DNA from: Ruegeria arenilitoris
GTDB taxonomy: Bacteria > Pseudomonadota > Alphaproteobacteria > Rhodobacterales > Rhodobacteraceae
Reading direction: 5' to 3'
Assembly (NCBI RefSeq): GCF_013031355.1
Contig: NZ_WPZO01000002.1
Coordinates: forward strand, 124,001 to 188,000
Length of the DNA: 64,000 nucleotides
Part shown: positions 45,196-54,596 of the stretch, piece by piece
Position numbering within the stretch: the first letter of the stretch is position 1
Layout of the letters: each line of letters starts with the position of its first letter
Translations under genes and position numbers: made by a program
Notes under the pieces: generated by a model
Database searches by the model: none
Told to the model about the DNA's origin: nothing
What the model saw: the letters and a program-made list of their open reading frames with translations, nothing else

Positions 45196-47814
45196 CTAGG
45201 TCGCCGCCTTCTTGGTGGTTTTCTTTGCTGCAGCCTTCTTCTTCGGTGCGGCCTTTTTCTTGGTGCCTTTCTTGGCCGCCCGTTCATTGACCAGTTCGAT
45301 GGCCATTTCCTGGGTCACGTCCTCGGGCTTGATGTCTTTGGGGATGGTTGCGTTGACCTTTTCCCATTTCACGTATGGACCATACCGCCCGTCCAGAACC
45401 TGCATCGCGCCGCCATCGGGGTGTTCACCCAGCTCTTTCAGCGGTTTCGCAGCGGCGCTCCGCCCGCGCCCGGGATTGGCGCGCTTTTCGGCCAGCATCT
45501 CAACGGCCCGGTTCATGCCGATTTCGAACACGTCATTGGGGTCTTTGACGTTGACGTAGACAGGTTTCGCCTCTTCTGGCAGCTGGTGCATGATATAAGG
45601 TCCGAACCGCCCGAAATTCGAGCTGATCATACCGCCCTCGGGGTGTTCACCGATCTGGCGGGGCAAGGACAACAGCGTCAGCGCCTTGTCCAGATCCATA
45701 TCGTCCTTGCTCCAACCTCGGGGCAGGGAGGCGCGAGGCGGTTTTTTGTTCTCAGGCGTGGGTTCGCCGCGCTGAACATATGGGCCGAACCGGCCGGATT
45801 TCAGCCAGATCTCATCACCTGCATCCTCGCCCAGCAGACGTTCATCCCCCTCAGCGCCTTCACCGGCGATGGGGCGGGTATATGTGCATTCGGGATAGTT
45901 GCCGCATCCAACAAACCCGCCGGTGCGCGAGGTTTTCAGGTGCAGCTGTCCAGTGCCGCATTTCGGGCAGATACGCGGATCAGATCCGTCCTCACGCGGA
46001 GGATACAGTTGGGGCGCCAGCGCCTCGTCCAGCTTGTCCAGCACTTCCGAGATACGCAGTTCGGACGTCTCACCAATTGCGGCCGAGAAATCGCGCCAGA
46101 ACTTGCCCAGCAGGTCCTTGTAGTCGCGGTCACCGGCGCTGACATCGTCCAGCTGTTCTTCCAGATTGGCGGTGAACTCGTAGCCAACATATTGGCGGAA
46201 GAAATTCAGCAGGAAGATGGTGACGATACGCCCCTTTTCCTCGGGGATCAGCCGGTTCTTGTCCTTGCGTACATATTCCCGGTCCTGAATCGTGGTCACA
46301 ATGGAGGCGTAAGTCGAGGGGCGCCCGATCCCCAGTTCCTCCATCCGTTTGACCAAGGTGGCCTCGGTATAGCGCGGCGGCGGTTGGGTGTGGTGTTGCA
46401 GCGCCAGAACGGCTTCGTTGTCCGACAGAATGGCGGCCTTGTCCTCGGCTTTGGCTAACTGATCCTTCAGCGTGGTTTTGGCAAACGGCGCCGGATCGCC
46501 CTGCGTGATCTGCGGCAGGCGCTTTTCGTCGTCGTCAGCCACATCATCGCGGCCCTCTTCGTAAACGCGCATGAACCCATCGAACAGAACCACCTGGCCG
46601 GTGGCGCGCAGGCCGACCTGACCATCTGCGCTGCCGATCTCGACCGTCGTGCGCTCCAACCGGGCAGCGGCCATCTGGCAGGCAATGGTGCGCTTCCAGA
46701 TCAGATCATAGACCTTGCGCTGATCCTCATCCGTCACCTTCAGCGCCTTGGCGTCGCGCGACATATCCGTGGGGCGGATACATTCGTGCGCTTCCTGCGC
46801 GTTCTTAGCCTTGTTCTTATACATGCGCGGGCTGTCGGGCACGTATTCGTCACCATAACGGTCTTTGATCGCATCACGAGTGGCCGCCACGGCTTCGGGG
46901 GCCATATCGATACCGTCAGTCCGCATATAGGTAATATACCCGGCCTCATAGAGCCGCTGCGCCACCTGCATCGCGTGGCGCGCACCCATGCCGAACTTGC
47001 GGCTGGCCTCTTGCTGCAAAGTCGAGGTCATGAACGGGGCGCTGGGGTTGCGGGCTGCTGGTTTCGCCTCGACCGACGTCACGCTCAGCGCGCGGCTGGT
47101 GATCGCCTGCACGGCCAGTTCGGCCTGAGTGGCGTTCGCTAGATCGTGCTTGTCCAGTTTCTTGCCGGCCAGAGTAACCAGACGGGCCTCATAAGTTTGG
47201 CCGCGGGGTGTTTCGAATACTGCGCGAACCGACCAATACTCGACCGGCTTAAACGCCTCGATCTCCATCTCGCGCTCGACGATCAGGCGCAGACAGACCG
47301 ACTGCACGCGACCAGCGGATTTCGCCCCCGGCAGCTTGCGCCACAAAACCGGCGACAGGTTGAACCCCACCAGATAGTCCAGCGCGCGTCGCGCCAGATA
47401 TGCCTCAACCAGAGGCATATCGACCTCACGCGGGTTCTGCATCGCCTCGGTCACCGCGTCCTTGGTAATTGCGTTGAAGGTCACGCGGCTGACCGGCGTG
47501 TCCTTCTTGATCGAGCGGCGTTTGGTCAGTGCCTCTTGCAAATGCCAGCTGATCGCCTCGCCCTCGCGATCGGGGTCGGTGGCGAGGATCAGGGCGTTGT
47601 CTTCCTTCAGGGCGTCGGCGATGGCTTTGACATGTTTGCGGCTGTCATTGCCCACTTCCCATTTCATCGCAAATTCATGCTCGGGGTCGACGGATCCGTC
47701 CTTGGGGGGCAGGTCCCGCACATGGCCATAAGACGCCAAAACCGTGTAGTTGGAGCCGAGATACTTATTGATTGTCTTGGCTTTGGCCGGGGATTCTACA
47801 ACAACTACAGGCAT
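45196..47814 (-). CDS. topA: DNA topoisomerase I
   Basis: This 872-residue type IA topoisomerase relaxes negative supercoils. It begins MPVVVVESPAKAKTI (Toprim domain, with the acidic LATDPDREGE at 78-87), and the catalytic Tyr296 lies in GYITYMRTDG. One zinc ribbon follows (CPKCGTGQLH ... GCGNYPECTY, about 590-620), then three short repeats containing GRFGPYVQ, GRFGPYIM and GRYGPYVK, and a lysine/alanine-rich tail (KKKAAPKKKAAAKK) for DNA binding. The architecture is typical of alphaproteobacterial TopA. It lies with dprA upstream on the same strand, as in many genomes. Confidence 0.96.
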   Translation of the reverse strand: MPVVVVESPAKAKTINKYLGSNYTVLASYGHVRDLPPKDGSVDPEHEFAMKWEVGNDSRKHVKAIADALKEDNALILATDPDREGEAISWHLQEALTKRRSIKKDTPVSRVTFNAITKDAVTEAMQNPREVDMPLVEAYLARRALDYLVGFNLSPVLWRKLPGAKSAGRVQSVCLRLIVEREMEIEAFKPVEYWSVRAVFETPRGQTYEARLVTLAGKKLDKHDLANATQAELAVQAITSRALSVTSVEAKPAARNPSAPFMTSTLQQEASRKFGMGARHAMQVAQRLYEAGYITYMRTDGIDMAPEAVAATRDAIKDRYGDEYVPDSPRMYKNKAKNAQEAHECIRPTDMSRDAKALKVTDEDQRKVYDLIWKRTIACQMAAARLERTTVEIGSADGQVGLRATGQVVLFDGFMRVYEEGRDDVADDDEKRLPQITQGDPAPFAKTTLKDQLAKAEDKAAILSDNEAVLALQHHTQPPPRYTEATLVKRMEELGIGRPSTYASIVTTIQDREYVRKDKNRLIPEEKGRIVTIFLLNFFRQYVGYEFTANLEEQLDDVSAGDRDYKDLLGKFWRDFSAAIGETSELRISEVLDKLDEALAPQLYPPREDGSDPRICPKCGTGQLHLKTSRTGGFVGCGNYPECTYTRPIAGEGAEGDERLLGEDAGDEIWLKSGRFGPYVQRGEPTPENKKPPRASLPRGWSKDDMDLDKALTLLSLPRQIGEHPEGGMISSNFGRFGPYIMHQLPEEAKPVYVNVKDPNDVFEIGMNRAVEMLAEKRANPGRGRSAAAKPLKELGEHPDGGAMQVLDGRYGPYVKWEKVNATIPKDIKPEDVTQEMAIELVNERAAKKGTKKKAAPKKKAAAKKTTKKAAT

Positions 47815-47966
47815 TTAAGGGGAAACCTCGCTCGACGAATTGGGCGCCTTCTATGATCGTGCAAAATGTGTAGGGCAAGAGCGAATTGTCAATGCGTTCC
47901 TTTAAAAACTGGAATTTGATGGTGATTTCAGCGTGATAGAGGTGGAATTTCTAGCGTATTCAGCGA

Positions 47967-47984
47967 ACCGCTTCGTCAAGCGGT
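47967..47984 (-). terminator. Small hairpin at the dprA stop
   Basis: ACCGCTT (47967-47973) pairs with AAGCGGT (47978-47984) around CGTC, overlapping the last dprA codons. There is no U-tract. It may mark the dprA 3' end before topA; the 161-bp gap has no gene. Confidence 0.35.
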
Positions 47985-49103
47985 CAGGGACAACAATCCG
48001 CCAGGCTGGCGCTGAATGCGCCCGTCCAGTTCCAGGTCGACCAGAGCCGGAGCAATCTCGCCCGCCGTGGCCGCGATGTCGCGGATCAGCTGGTCTTCGG
48101 CAATCGGAGACGGCCCCAAACGGGACAGTATCTCATCGTGCAAGGCCGCACCCGAAGGGGCCGGTTCCACTGGCACTTCGGGCAGGTGCGCTTCGAACAA
48201 GTCTGCCTGTTGCTGCGGCAATGCTTCGATGACGTCCTCCGCGGATCGAACCAAGGAAGCCCCGTCGCGGATCAGCAGATTGCAGCCTGCCGCGCGAGCA
48301 TCGAAGGGGTGGCCGGGCACGGCAAGAACCTCTCGCCCCTGATCCAGGGCATCGCGTGCGGTAATCAGGCTGCCGGATTTGGCAGCGGCTTCGACCACCA
48401 CTACTGCCTGCGCCAGCCCCGAGATGATCCGGTTGCGGCGCGGAAAGTGCCGGGCCTGTGGGGTCACGCCCATCGGCTGCTCGGACACGCGCAGCCCCGA
48501 TTGGGCGATGTCTCCGGCCAGATCGGTATTTTCGGCGGGGTAGATTACGTCCACGCCGCCAGCCATGACCGCCACGGTGCCCGTCTCCAGCGCGGCCATA
48601 TGTGCCGACGTGTCAATTCCACGCGCCAGTCCAGACACCACGACATACCCCTGCTTCCCAAGGTCGGTCGCAAGCCCGCGGGCCATCCGCGCACCCAGTG
48701 ACGAACAGTTCCGCGCTCCGACCATCGCAATGCAGGGTTTGCGCAGCAATGAAATATCGCCAATCGCCCACAGCATCGGCGGGGCGTCGGACAGATCGTT
48801 CAAAGCATCAGGAAAATCAGCGGACCCAAGGCACAAAAGCTGCGCATTTGTGGCTTTTGCGGCCTTGAGTTCCGCCTCAATCACGCCGGGTGGGCAAATT
48901 TCATACCCTTCAATTCCGGCAGCGCGTGCCATTTCAGGCAGCGCGGCCAGCGCGTTCTGCGCCGAGCCATGTTCCCGCAGCAGCCGCCGAAATGTCGCCG
49001 GACCAACCTTGCGCGAGCGCAACAGACGAAGCCAGGAAAACCGATCCTCTTCCGTGGTGGGTGGGAGTGTGGGGTGATAGGAAGAAAGCTGCTCTTCGGT
49101 CAT
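47976..49103 (-). CDS. dprA: DNA-processing protein DprA
   Basis: This 375-residue protein loads RecA on incoming single-stranded DNA during natural transformation. It has an N-terminal SAM-like region (FSWLRLLRSRKVGPATFRRLL). The Rossmann-like DprA core (about 125-300) holds MVGARNCSSLGARMARGLA, VSGLARGIDTSAHMAAL, FPRRNRIISGLA and SGSLITARDALDQGREVLAVPG. A C-terminal winged helix (about 315-372) follows. Its pairing with a tad pilus locus in this window is suggestive for DNA uptake, but no competence genes (comEC, comF) lie here. A 227-bp gap separates it from tldD. Confidence 0.94.
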   Translation of the reverse strand: MTEEQLSSYHPTLPPTTEEDRFSWLRLLRSRKVGPATFRRLLREHGSAQNALAALPEMARAAGIEGYEICPPGVIEAELKAAKATNAQLLCLGSADFPDALNDLSDAPPMLWAIGDISLLRKPCIAMVGARNCSSLGARMARGLATDLGKQGYVVVSGLARGIDTSAHMAALETGTVAVMAGGVDVIYPAENTDLAGDIAQSGLRVSEQPMGVTPQARHFPRRNRIISGLAQAVVVVEAAAKSGSLITARDALDQGREVLAVPGHPFDARAAGCNLLIRDGASLVRSAEDVIEALPQQQADLFEAHLPEVPVEPAPSGAALHDEILSRLGPSPIAEDQLIRDIAATAGEIAPALVDLELDGRIQRQPGGLLSLTA

Positions 49104-49330
49104 CCGTTGCTCCGCCTGATTGCAGAACTGGTTTACGGTTGCAGGGGTTAACAGCTTGTGAATCCTCTCAAATTATTCGGATAATTTTCGGGGTTTGATT
49201 TGTGAGTGGTAGTAATGAATTGATTTTAATCCATAAAATTAAAGCGCCCGCCTGAGGTGATTATCAAGCGGACGCCGAAGAACAACATTTTAGAAAGCGC
49301 AGCGTTAACCGTGACGGGGCCGATTCTCTC

Positions 49331-50752
49331 TTAGGCTGCTGATCCGCCGACCGTCAGGCCATCCATCAGAACTGTGGGCTGGCCGACGCCGACCGGCACC
49401 CATTGACCGTCTTTGCCACAAGTCCCCATCCCCGGATCAAGCGCCATGTCATTGCCCAATCCGCGAATTCGGTTCAGTGCAGACGGCCCGTCGCCAATCA
49501 GCGTCGCGCCTTTGACCGGAGCGCCGATCTTGCCGTTTTCAACGCGATAGGCCTCGGTGCAGGAAAACACGAACTTGCCGTTGGTGATATCCACCTGACC
49601 ACCGCCGAAACCCACGGCCCAGATGCCGTCTTTTATATCTGCAACCAAAGAAGCCGGATCAGCATCCCCGCCCAGCATCACGGTATTTGTCATGCGTGGC
49701 ATTGGTTTGTGCGCATAGCTCTGCCGCCGCCCGTTTCCGGTCGGCGCGACGCCCATCAAACGGGCGTTCTGACGGTCCTGCATGTAGCCGGTCAGAACGC
49801 CATCTTCGATCAGCACGGTTCGTGAACTGGGCGTGCCTTCGTCATCCACCGTGATCGATCCGCGCCGGTCCGCAATGGTGCCGTCATCCACAACCGTCAC
49901 GCCTTTGGACGCAATCTGCTGGCCCATAAGCCCGGCAAAAGCCGAGCTGCCCTTGCGGTTGAAATCGCCTTCCAACCCGTGCCCGATGGCCTCGTGCAGC
50001 AGAATGCCTGGCCAGCCGGGGCCGAGGGCGACCTCCATCACACCGGCCGGGGCAGGGACGGCGTCCAGATTGACAAGTGCGATCCTCAGCGCCTCACGCG
50101 CTTTGTCCTGCCAATCGGCGGGGTCGATCAGGCCATCGAGACCGACGCGACCTCCACCACCCGCCGAGCCGCTTTCCCGGCGACCGTTCTGCTCAACGAT
50201 GACCGACACGTTCAGGCGGGTCATGGGGCGCACATCGCGCACTAGAACGCCGTCAGGGCGCAGGATTTCGACCTCTTGCACGGCGGCCATGAGCGATGCG
50301 CTAACCTGTACGACGCGCGGGTCAAGGTCGCGGGAGAAGGCGTCGATCTCACGCAGGGTCTCGATCTTAACCGGAAAGCTGGCGGATTCGATCGGGTCTT
50401 TGTCCGTATAAAGCCGCGTATTGGTGGCGCGTGGTGCCTCGGCCAGTGTGCCGCCACCGTCGCCTACAGCCAGCCGCGCGGTTTCGGCCGCCCGTTTCAG
50501 CGCCGGAATCGAGACGTCGGTGGAATGGGCATATCCTGCAACTTCACCTTGAACGGCGCGTAGGCCGAATCCTTCGGACGCGTCATAGGACGCAGTCTTC
50601 AGGCGTCCGTCATCAAAGACCAGAGACTCGGATTTCCGCCGCTCGACGAACAGTTCTCCGTCCTCGGCCCCGGCAGTGGCAGACTGCAATACCGCAAGCG
50701 CTTCGTCCTGCGGAAGAGCGCTATCAAAGGGGCGAAACGGGTCGTTGGGCAT
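49331..50752 (-). CDS. tldD: Metalloprotease TldD
   Basis: This 473-residue member of the TldD/PmbA family forms a heterodimeric zinc protease with TldE that trims peptides such as microcins and damaged proteins. The metal motif HEAIGHGLEGDF is present at about residues 254-265, preceded by GPGWPGILL. The C-terminal end has the glycine-rich stretch DPGMGTCGKDGQWVPVGVGQP typical of TldD. The ATG at 50752 is preceded by AAAGG. No pmbA/tldE gene is in the window. It diverges from ctaC over 176 bp. Confidence 0.94.
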   Translation of the reverse strand: MPNDPFRPFDSALPQDEALAVLQSATAGAEDGELFVERRKSESLVFDDGRLKTASYDASEGFGLRAVQGEVAGYAHSTDVSIPALKRAAETARLAVGDGGGTLAEAPRATNTRLYTDKDPIESASFPVKIETLREIDAFSRDLDPRVVQVSASLMAAVQEVEILRPDGVLVRDVRPMTRLNVSVIVEQNGRRESGSAGGGGRVGLDGLIDPADWQDKAREALRIALVNLDAVPAPAGVMEVALGPGWPGILLHEAIGHGLEGDFNRKGSSAFAGLMGQQIASKGVTVVDDGTIADRRGSITVDDEGTPSSRTVLIEDGVLTGYMQDRQNARLMGVAPTGNGRRQSYAHKPMPRMTNTVMLGGDADPASLVADIKDGIWAVGFGGGQVDITNGKFVFSCTEAYRVENGKIGAPVKGATLIGDGPSALNRIRGLGNDMALDPGMGTCGKDGQWVPVGVGQPTVLMDGLTVGGSAA

Positions 50753-50798
50753 CACTTGGGACCTTTCGGGTTTGATCCAGATCAAAAATAGCGTCTGT

Positions 50799-50828
50799 TT
50801 GACGCAAGCATTTTGCTTTATCTAACAT
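50799..50828 (+). promoter_or_regulatory. Candidate sigma-70 promoter for the cta operon
   Basis: TTGACG (50799-50804, five of six) and TAACAT (50823-50828, four of six) are spaced by 18 bases. Transcription near 50835 would give a leader of about 94 bases before ctaC at 50929. Confidence 0.5.
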
Positions 50829-50928
50829 TCGGAATATGGTTTTTAACTTTGCCAAAGACAACGGGAGAGGTGCGACCGATTCACACCTTTTCGACAGGGA
50901 CGCAAAGATCAAACGATCAGGACAGAAA

Positions 50929-51840
50929 ATGAAGAATGCTTTGATGCTTTCGGGGTTCATGACAGCCCTCTCCAGCCTTCCCGCCATGGCTCAGGAGCTT
51001 GAGATTATTGGCAAACCGGTTGACGGCGGCATGGGTTTCCAGCCCGCGGCCACCAGCCTTGCCGACGGGATTCAACGGCTGGACGGCATGATTCTGGTGA
51101 TCATTACCGTGATCTGCCTGTTCGTTGCTGCGCTGCTGATTTATTGCATCGTGCGGTACAACCAGCGTGTGAATCCGACACCGGCGCGCTTCTCGCACTA
51201 TACCCCGGTTGAGATCGCCTGGACCCTCGGTCCGATCCTGATTCTGGTCTTTATCGGTGCCTTCTCGTTGCCGGTTCTGTTCAAGCAGCAGGAGATTCCC
51301 GAAGGCGACGTGGTCATCAAGGTTGTGGGCAACCAGTGGTACTGGACCTATGAGTATGTTGACCACGATTTTGCATTCGACAGCTATTTGCTGGGCCATC
51401 CGGCGACGCTGGATGAAGGTGCCCGCCCTGCGGATGCTGACGTAACACCGTTTGTCCTCGATGATGCGATGCGCGCCAAGCTGGCCGACGCAGGTTACAG
51501 CGATGACGAATGGCTTCTGGCCACGGACACCGCCGTTGTCGTGCCGGTTGGCAAGATCGTCGTTATGCAGGTCACCGCATCCGACGTGATTCACTCTTGG
51601 ACGATCCCGTCCTTCGGCGTGAAGCAGGACGGCGTACCGGGCCGCTTGGCGGAACTGTGGTTCCGGGCCGACAAGGAAGGCGTCTATTTCGGCCAGTGCT
51701 CGGAACTGTGCGGCAAGGACCACGCCTATATGCCGATCACCGTCAAAGTGGTCAGCGAAGAGGCGTATGAGCAATGGCTGCAGGGCGCCCTGGAAGAGTA
51801 TGCAGGTCAGCCCGCAGCTTACCAGGTTGCATCGAACTAA
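50929..51840 (+). CDS. ctaC: Cytochrome c oxidase subunit II
   Basis: This 303-residue subunit of the aa3-type oxidase accepts electrons from cytochrome c. It has a signal peptide (cleavage after AMAQ, about 21), two membrane helices (about 52-75 and 95-117) and a periplasmic cupredoxin domain. The complete CuA set is His222 (DVIHSW), Cys257, Glu259, Cys261, His265 and Met268 ([14 protein letters not shown]). The aromatic electron-entry patch NQWYWTYEY is present. The ATG at 50929 directly precedes the signal peptide. Subunit I (ctaD) is not in the window. Confidence 0.96.
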   Translation: MKNALMLSGFMTALSSLPAMAQELEIIGKPVDGGMGFQPAATSLADGIQRLDGMILVIITVICLFVAALLIYCIVRYNQRVNPTPARFSHYTPVEIAWTLGPILILVFIGAFSLPVLFKQQEIPEGDVVIKVVGNQWYWTYEYVDHDFAFDSYLLGHPATLDEGARPADADVTPFVLDDAMRAKLADAGYSDDEWLLATDTAVVVPVGKIVVMQVTASDVIHSWTIPSFGVKQDGVPGRLAELWFRADKEGVYFGQCSELCGKDHAYMPITVKVVSEEAYEQWLQGALEEYAGQPAAYQVASN

Positions 51841-51870
51841 GCCTGCAAGGGCCTAGATCAACACAAGCAG

Positions 51871-51891
51871 GCTGCGCGGTGATTGCGCAGC
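51871..51891 (+). other. Intercistronic hairpin ctaC-ctaB
   Basis: GCTGCGC (51871-51877) pairs with GCGCAGC (51885-51891) and is followed by TTT. It may partially terminate transcription so that the structural subunit is made in excess over assembly factors. Confidence 0.5.
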
Positions 51892-51913
51892 TTTCGCCTC
51901 AGAAGGACCGGAT

Positions 51914-52870
51914 ATGAGCGACGCAAGCATCAATGCCAGCACCGTGACCGCGCAAACCCGCGCGGACGAGGCCAGCTTTGGCGACTATTTCGCCCTGCTG
52001 AAGCCGCGTGTGATGTCGCTGGTGGTGTTTACGGCTCTGGTCGGTCTGCTGGCCGCTCCGGTGCCGGTCCATCCCTTCGTCGGCTTCTGTGCCATCCTGT
52101 TCATCGCTATCGGCGGTGGTGCCTCGGGTGCGCTGAACATGTGGTGGGATGCGGATATCGACAAGGTGATGAAACGCACCAAACGCCGCCCGATTCCGTC
52201 CGGCAAGGTTGAAGAGGGCGAAGCTCTGGCGATCGGGCTGGCGCTGTCCGGCCTGTCCGTGATCATGCTGGGGCTGGCGACGAACTGGTTTGCCGGTGCG
52301 TTTCTGGCCTTTACCATCTTTTTCTATGTTGTCGTCTACACGATGTGGCTAAAGCGTTCGACGCCTCAGAACATCGTTATCGGCGGCGCGGCAGGGGCTT
52401 TCCCGCCGGTGATCGGTTGGGTTGCCGCCACAGGGTCGATGACGCTTGAGCCTTGGCTGATGTTCGCGCTGACCTTCATGTGGACACCGCCGCATTTCTG
52501 GGCGCTGGCGCTGTTCATGCGCTCGGATTACGACGATGCGGGCGTGCCGATGCTGACCGTAACCCATGGTCGCCGCGCAACGCGTTGGCATATTCTGGTT
52601 TACACCGCGCTGCTGGCAACGCTGGCGGTTGGCACTGCGTTTTCGGGTATTGGTGGCCCGATCTACCTGACCGTTGCGGTGGTGATGAACGCCCTGTTCC
52701 TGCGCGGCGCATGGCAGATCTCACGCCGGTCCGAGGATGATGCAGAGGCGGACAACTTCAAGGTCGAACGCTCTTTCTTCAAGCTGTCGCTGCTCTATCT
52801 TTTCCTGCACTTCGGTGCAATTCTGGCCGAAGCGCTGTTGAAACCCTATGGCTTGGGAGGGTGGTCATGA
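51914..52870 (+). CDS. ctaB: Protoheme IX farnesyltransferase (heme O synthase)
   Basis: This 318-residue integral membrane prenyltransferase of the UbiA superfamily adds farnesyl to heme B, producing heme O, the precursor of heme A. The substrate-binding motif ALNMWWDADIDKVMKRTKRRPIPSG (about 75-99) has the conserved Asp pair, and the second aspartate motif lies in RSDYDDAGVPML. About eight or nine membrane helices are visible. Its stop overlaps the start of the small gene by four bases (ATGA). Confidence 0.95.
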   Translation: MSDASINASTVTAQTRADEASFGDYFALLKPRVMSLVVFTALVGLLAAPVPVHPFVGFCAILFIAIGGGASGALNMWWDADIDKVMKRTKRRPIPSGKVEEGEALAIGLALSGLSVIMLGLATNWFAGAFLAFTIFFYVVVYTMWLKRSTPQNIVIGGAAGAFPPVIGWVAATGSMTLEPWLMFALTFMWTPPHFWALALFMRSDYDDAGVPMLTVTHGRRATRWHILVYTALLATLAVGTAFSGIGGPIYLTVAVVMNALFLRGAWQISRRSEDDAEADNFKVERSFFKLSLLYLFLHFGAILAEALLKPYGLGGWS

Positions 52871-53028
52871 GCCTGCGTAAAAGCCACGAGCTGCACGAAC
52901 GTCGGTTTAGCCGCAATCTGGGGGTCGGCCTGACATTGGCAGCCTTCATCGTGATCATCTTCGGCCTGACCATCGTTAAGGTTTCGGGCACGAGCATGGG
53001 TGTACCCGCGCAGGAGGTGCAGAACTGA
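52867..53028 (+). CDS. Small single-pass membrane protein in the cta operon (CoxF-like)
   Basis: This 53-residue reading frame overlaps ctaB by four bases and shares one base with ctaG (TGATG), so it is embedded in the operon without free sequence. It begins MSLRKSHELHERRFSRN, a basic N-terminus, and then has one membrane helix (about 18-40, VGLTLAAFIVIIFGLTIV). A short periplasmic tail follows. Small proteins with the HELHxRR start next to ctaG are a feature I recall from Rhodobacterales oxidase operons and are annotated as CoxF-like. It is presumably an assembly factor or small accessory subunit. Confidence 0.85.
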   Translation: MSLRKSHELHERRFSRNLGVGLTLAAFIVIIFGLTIVKVSGTSMGVPAQEVQN

Positions 53029-53603
53029 TGGCATTGACCGGTCCGCAGAAAACGGTTGCGCAGACGGTGGGTGTGGTTGTCCTGATGGGTAGCCTGGCCT
53101 GGGCTGCGGTGCCATTCTACGACTGGTTCTGCCGTGTCACCGGGTTTGGTGGCACCACCGGCGTGGCTGCGCAAGCGCCCGAAGAAATTCTGGACCGCAC
53201 AGTGACTGTCCGCTTTGACGCCTCGAAAGCCAAGGGCATGGCTTGGGAGTTCAAGCCGGTCGAGCGTGAGATGGAAGTGCGCATCGGCGAGACTGGGCTG
53301 GCCTTCTATGAGGCCTATAACCCGACCGACCGCCCGATTGCCGGGCAGGCGTCTTATAACGTCGCGCCTTATTCGGCTGGCGGGTATTTCCAGAAAATCG
53401 CCTGTTTCTGCTTTGAAGAACAGGTGCTGCAACCCGGGGAACGGGTTCAGATGCCGGTGAGCTTCTTCGTCGATCCTGAAATGGTCGAGGATTTGGAAGC
53501 CAAATATGTGCATACGATCACTCTGTCGTATACATTCTACGAAATAGACCTGCCCGAGGGCTACGCCGCCCTTGAAACGCAGGCAGATACAAACACGAAC
53601 TAA
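53028..53603 (+). CDS. ctaG: Cytochrome c oxidase copper assembly protein CtaG (Cox11)
   Basis: This 191-residue Cox11-family protein delivers copper to the CuB site of subunit I. It has one N-terminal membrane helix (about 9-30) and a periplasmic immunoglobulin-like domain. The copper-binding cysteines are Cys126 and Cys128 in KIACFCFEEQ, with a further conserved Cys35 after the membrane (YDWFCRVTGFGGTTG). It begins on the stop codon of the small gene. The C-terminal segment VHTITLSYTFYE is typical. Confidence 0.95.
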   Translation: MALTGPQKTVAQTVGVVVLMGSLAWAAVPFYDWFCRVTGFGGTTGVAAQAPEEILDRTVTVRFDASKAKGMAWEFKPVEREMEVRIGETGLAFYEAYNPTDRPIAGQASYNVAPYSAGGYFQKIACFCFEEQVLQPGERVQMPVSFFVDPEMVEDLEAKYVHTITLSYTFYEIDLPEGYAALETQADTNTN

Positions 53604-53625
53604 CGCCTGTAGGTGAGGGACGCTG

Positions 53626-54441
53626 ATGGCACACGCTAAAAACCACGATTATCACATTCTGGCCCCGTCGATCTGGCCGCTTTTCGGCGCAGTCGGCGGC
53701 TTTGTGATGCTGTTCGGAGCTGTCCTCTGGATGCACGGCATCACCTCGTTCATGTTCTGGGCTGGTCTGGTGGCCGTTCTTTACACCATGTTTGCCTGGT
53801 GGTCCGAAGTGGTGGCCGAAAGCCGCGCGGGGGATCACACGCCGGTTGTCCGTATCGGCCTGCGTTATGGTTTCATCCTGTTCGTGATGTCCGAGGTGAT
53901 GTTCTTCTTCGCCTGGTTCTGGTCGTTCTTCAAACATCGCATGTACCCGATGTACGATTATGCCGGCACCGAGTACATCCAGCCGGATATCCATGCGGTT
54001 GACCCGTTCCATCTGCCGCTGATCAACACGCTCGTTCTGCTGCTGTCGGGATGTGCCATCACGTGGGCGCACCATGCTCTGGTCCACAACAATGACCGCA
54101 GGGCGCTGGTGCAGGGTCTGGCCATCGGTATTGCGCTGGGCATCGCGTTTACCTTCCTTCAGGCCTTCGAGTATTTTGAACTACTGGCCCATGACGGCTG
54201 GAAATTCGGTGGTGACCAGTTCTATTCGAACTTCTTCATGGCAACCGGCTTCCACGGTGCTCACGTGATCATCGGGACGATCTTCCTGTCAGTCTGTCTG
54301 ATCCGGGCGCTGCGCGGTGACTTTACCCCTGAAAAGCATGTCGGTTTCGAGGCCGCGGCCTGGTACTGGCACTTCGTGGACGTTGTCTGGCTGTTCCTGT
54401 TCTTCGCTGTCTACATCTGGGGTCAGGCCCCGCTGATGTAA
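53626..54441 (+). CDS. ctaE: Cytochrome c oxidase subunit III
   Basis: This 271-residue protein has seven membrane helices. The N-terminus [21 protein letters not shown] and the helix [16 protein letters not shown], with its carboxylate in the membrane, are diagnostic. The ending [24 protein letters not shown] is also characteristic. Subunit III stabilises proton uptake in the aa3 oxidase. GTGAGGGA precedes the ATG. It is the last oxidase subunit gene before an intrinsic terminator. Confidence 0.96.
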   Translation: MAHAKNHDYHILAPSIWPLFGAVGGFVMLFGAVLWMHGITSFMFWAGLVAVLYTMFAWWSEVVAESRAGDHTPVVRIGLRYGFILFVMSEVMFFFAWFWSFFKHRMYPMYDYAGTEYIQPDIHAVDPFHLPLINTLVLLLSGCAITWAHHALVHNNDRRALVQGLAIGIALGIAFTFLQAFEYFELLAHDGWKFGGDQFYSNFFMATGFHGAHVIIGTIFLSVCLIRALRGDFTPEKHVGFEAAAWYWHFVDVVWLFLFFAVYIWGQAPLM

Positions 54442-54464
54442 CGCCTGTCAGGCTGTTCAATTGC

Positions 54465-54490
54465 AAAAGCCGCCCTTTGGGGCGGCTTTT
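54465..54490 (+). terminator. Terminator after ctaE
   Basis: AAAAGCCGCCC (54465-54475) pairs perfectly with GGGCGGCTTTT (54480-54490) around TTTG, with one more T following. It closes the ctaC-ctaE operon. Confidence 0.92.
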
Positions 54491-54596
54491 TCTCGATCAG
54501 GGCTCAAGATTGCGCCCGATACAATTGCGTGGTTGCAATTCGGTCCGCGTGCCCCTTAACAAGACGCCGGTTCCGGCTTTGCAACATGGTCTATAA

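Noticed and set aside
45780..46142. Frame opposite topA containing the peptide MCIRDS, known from translated sequencing adapters
   Set aside because: The underlying bases use different codons from the adapter sequence and match topA coding on the other strand. It is coincidence.
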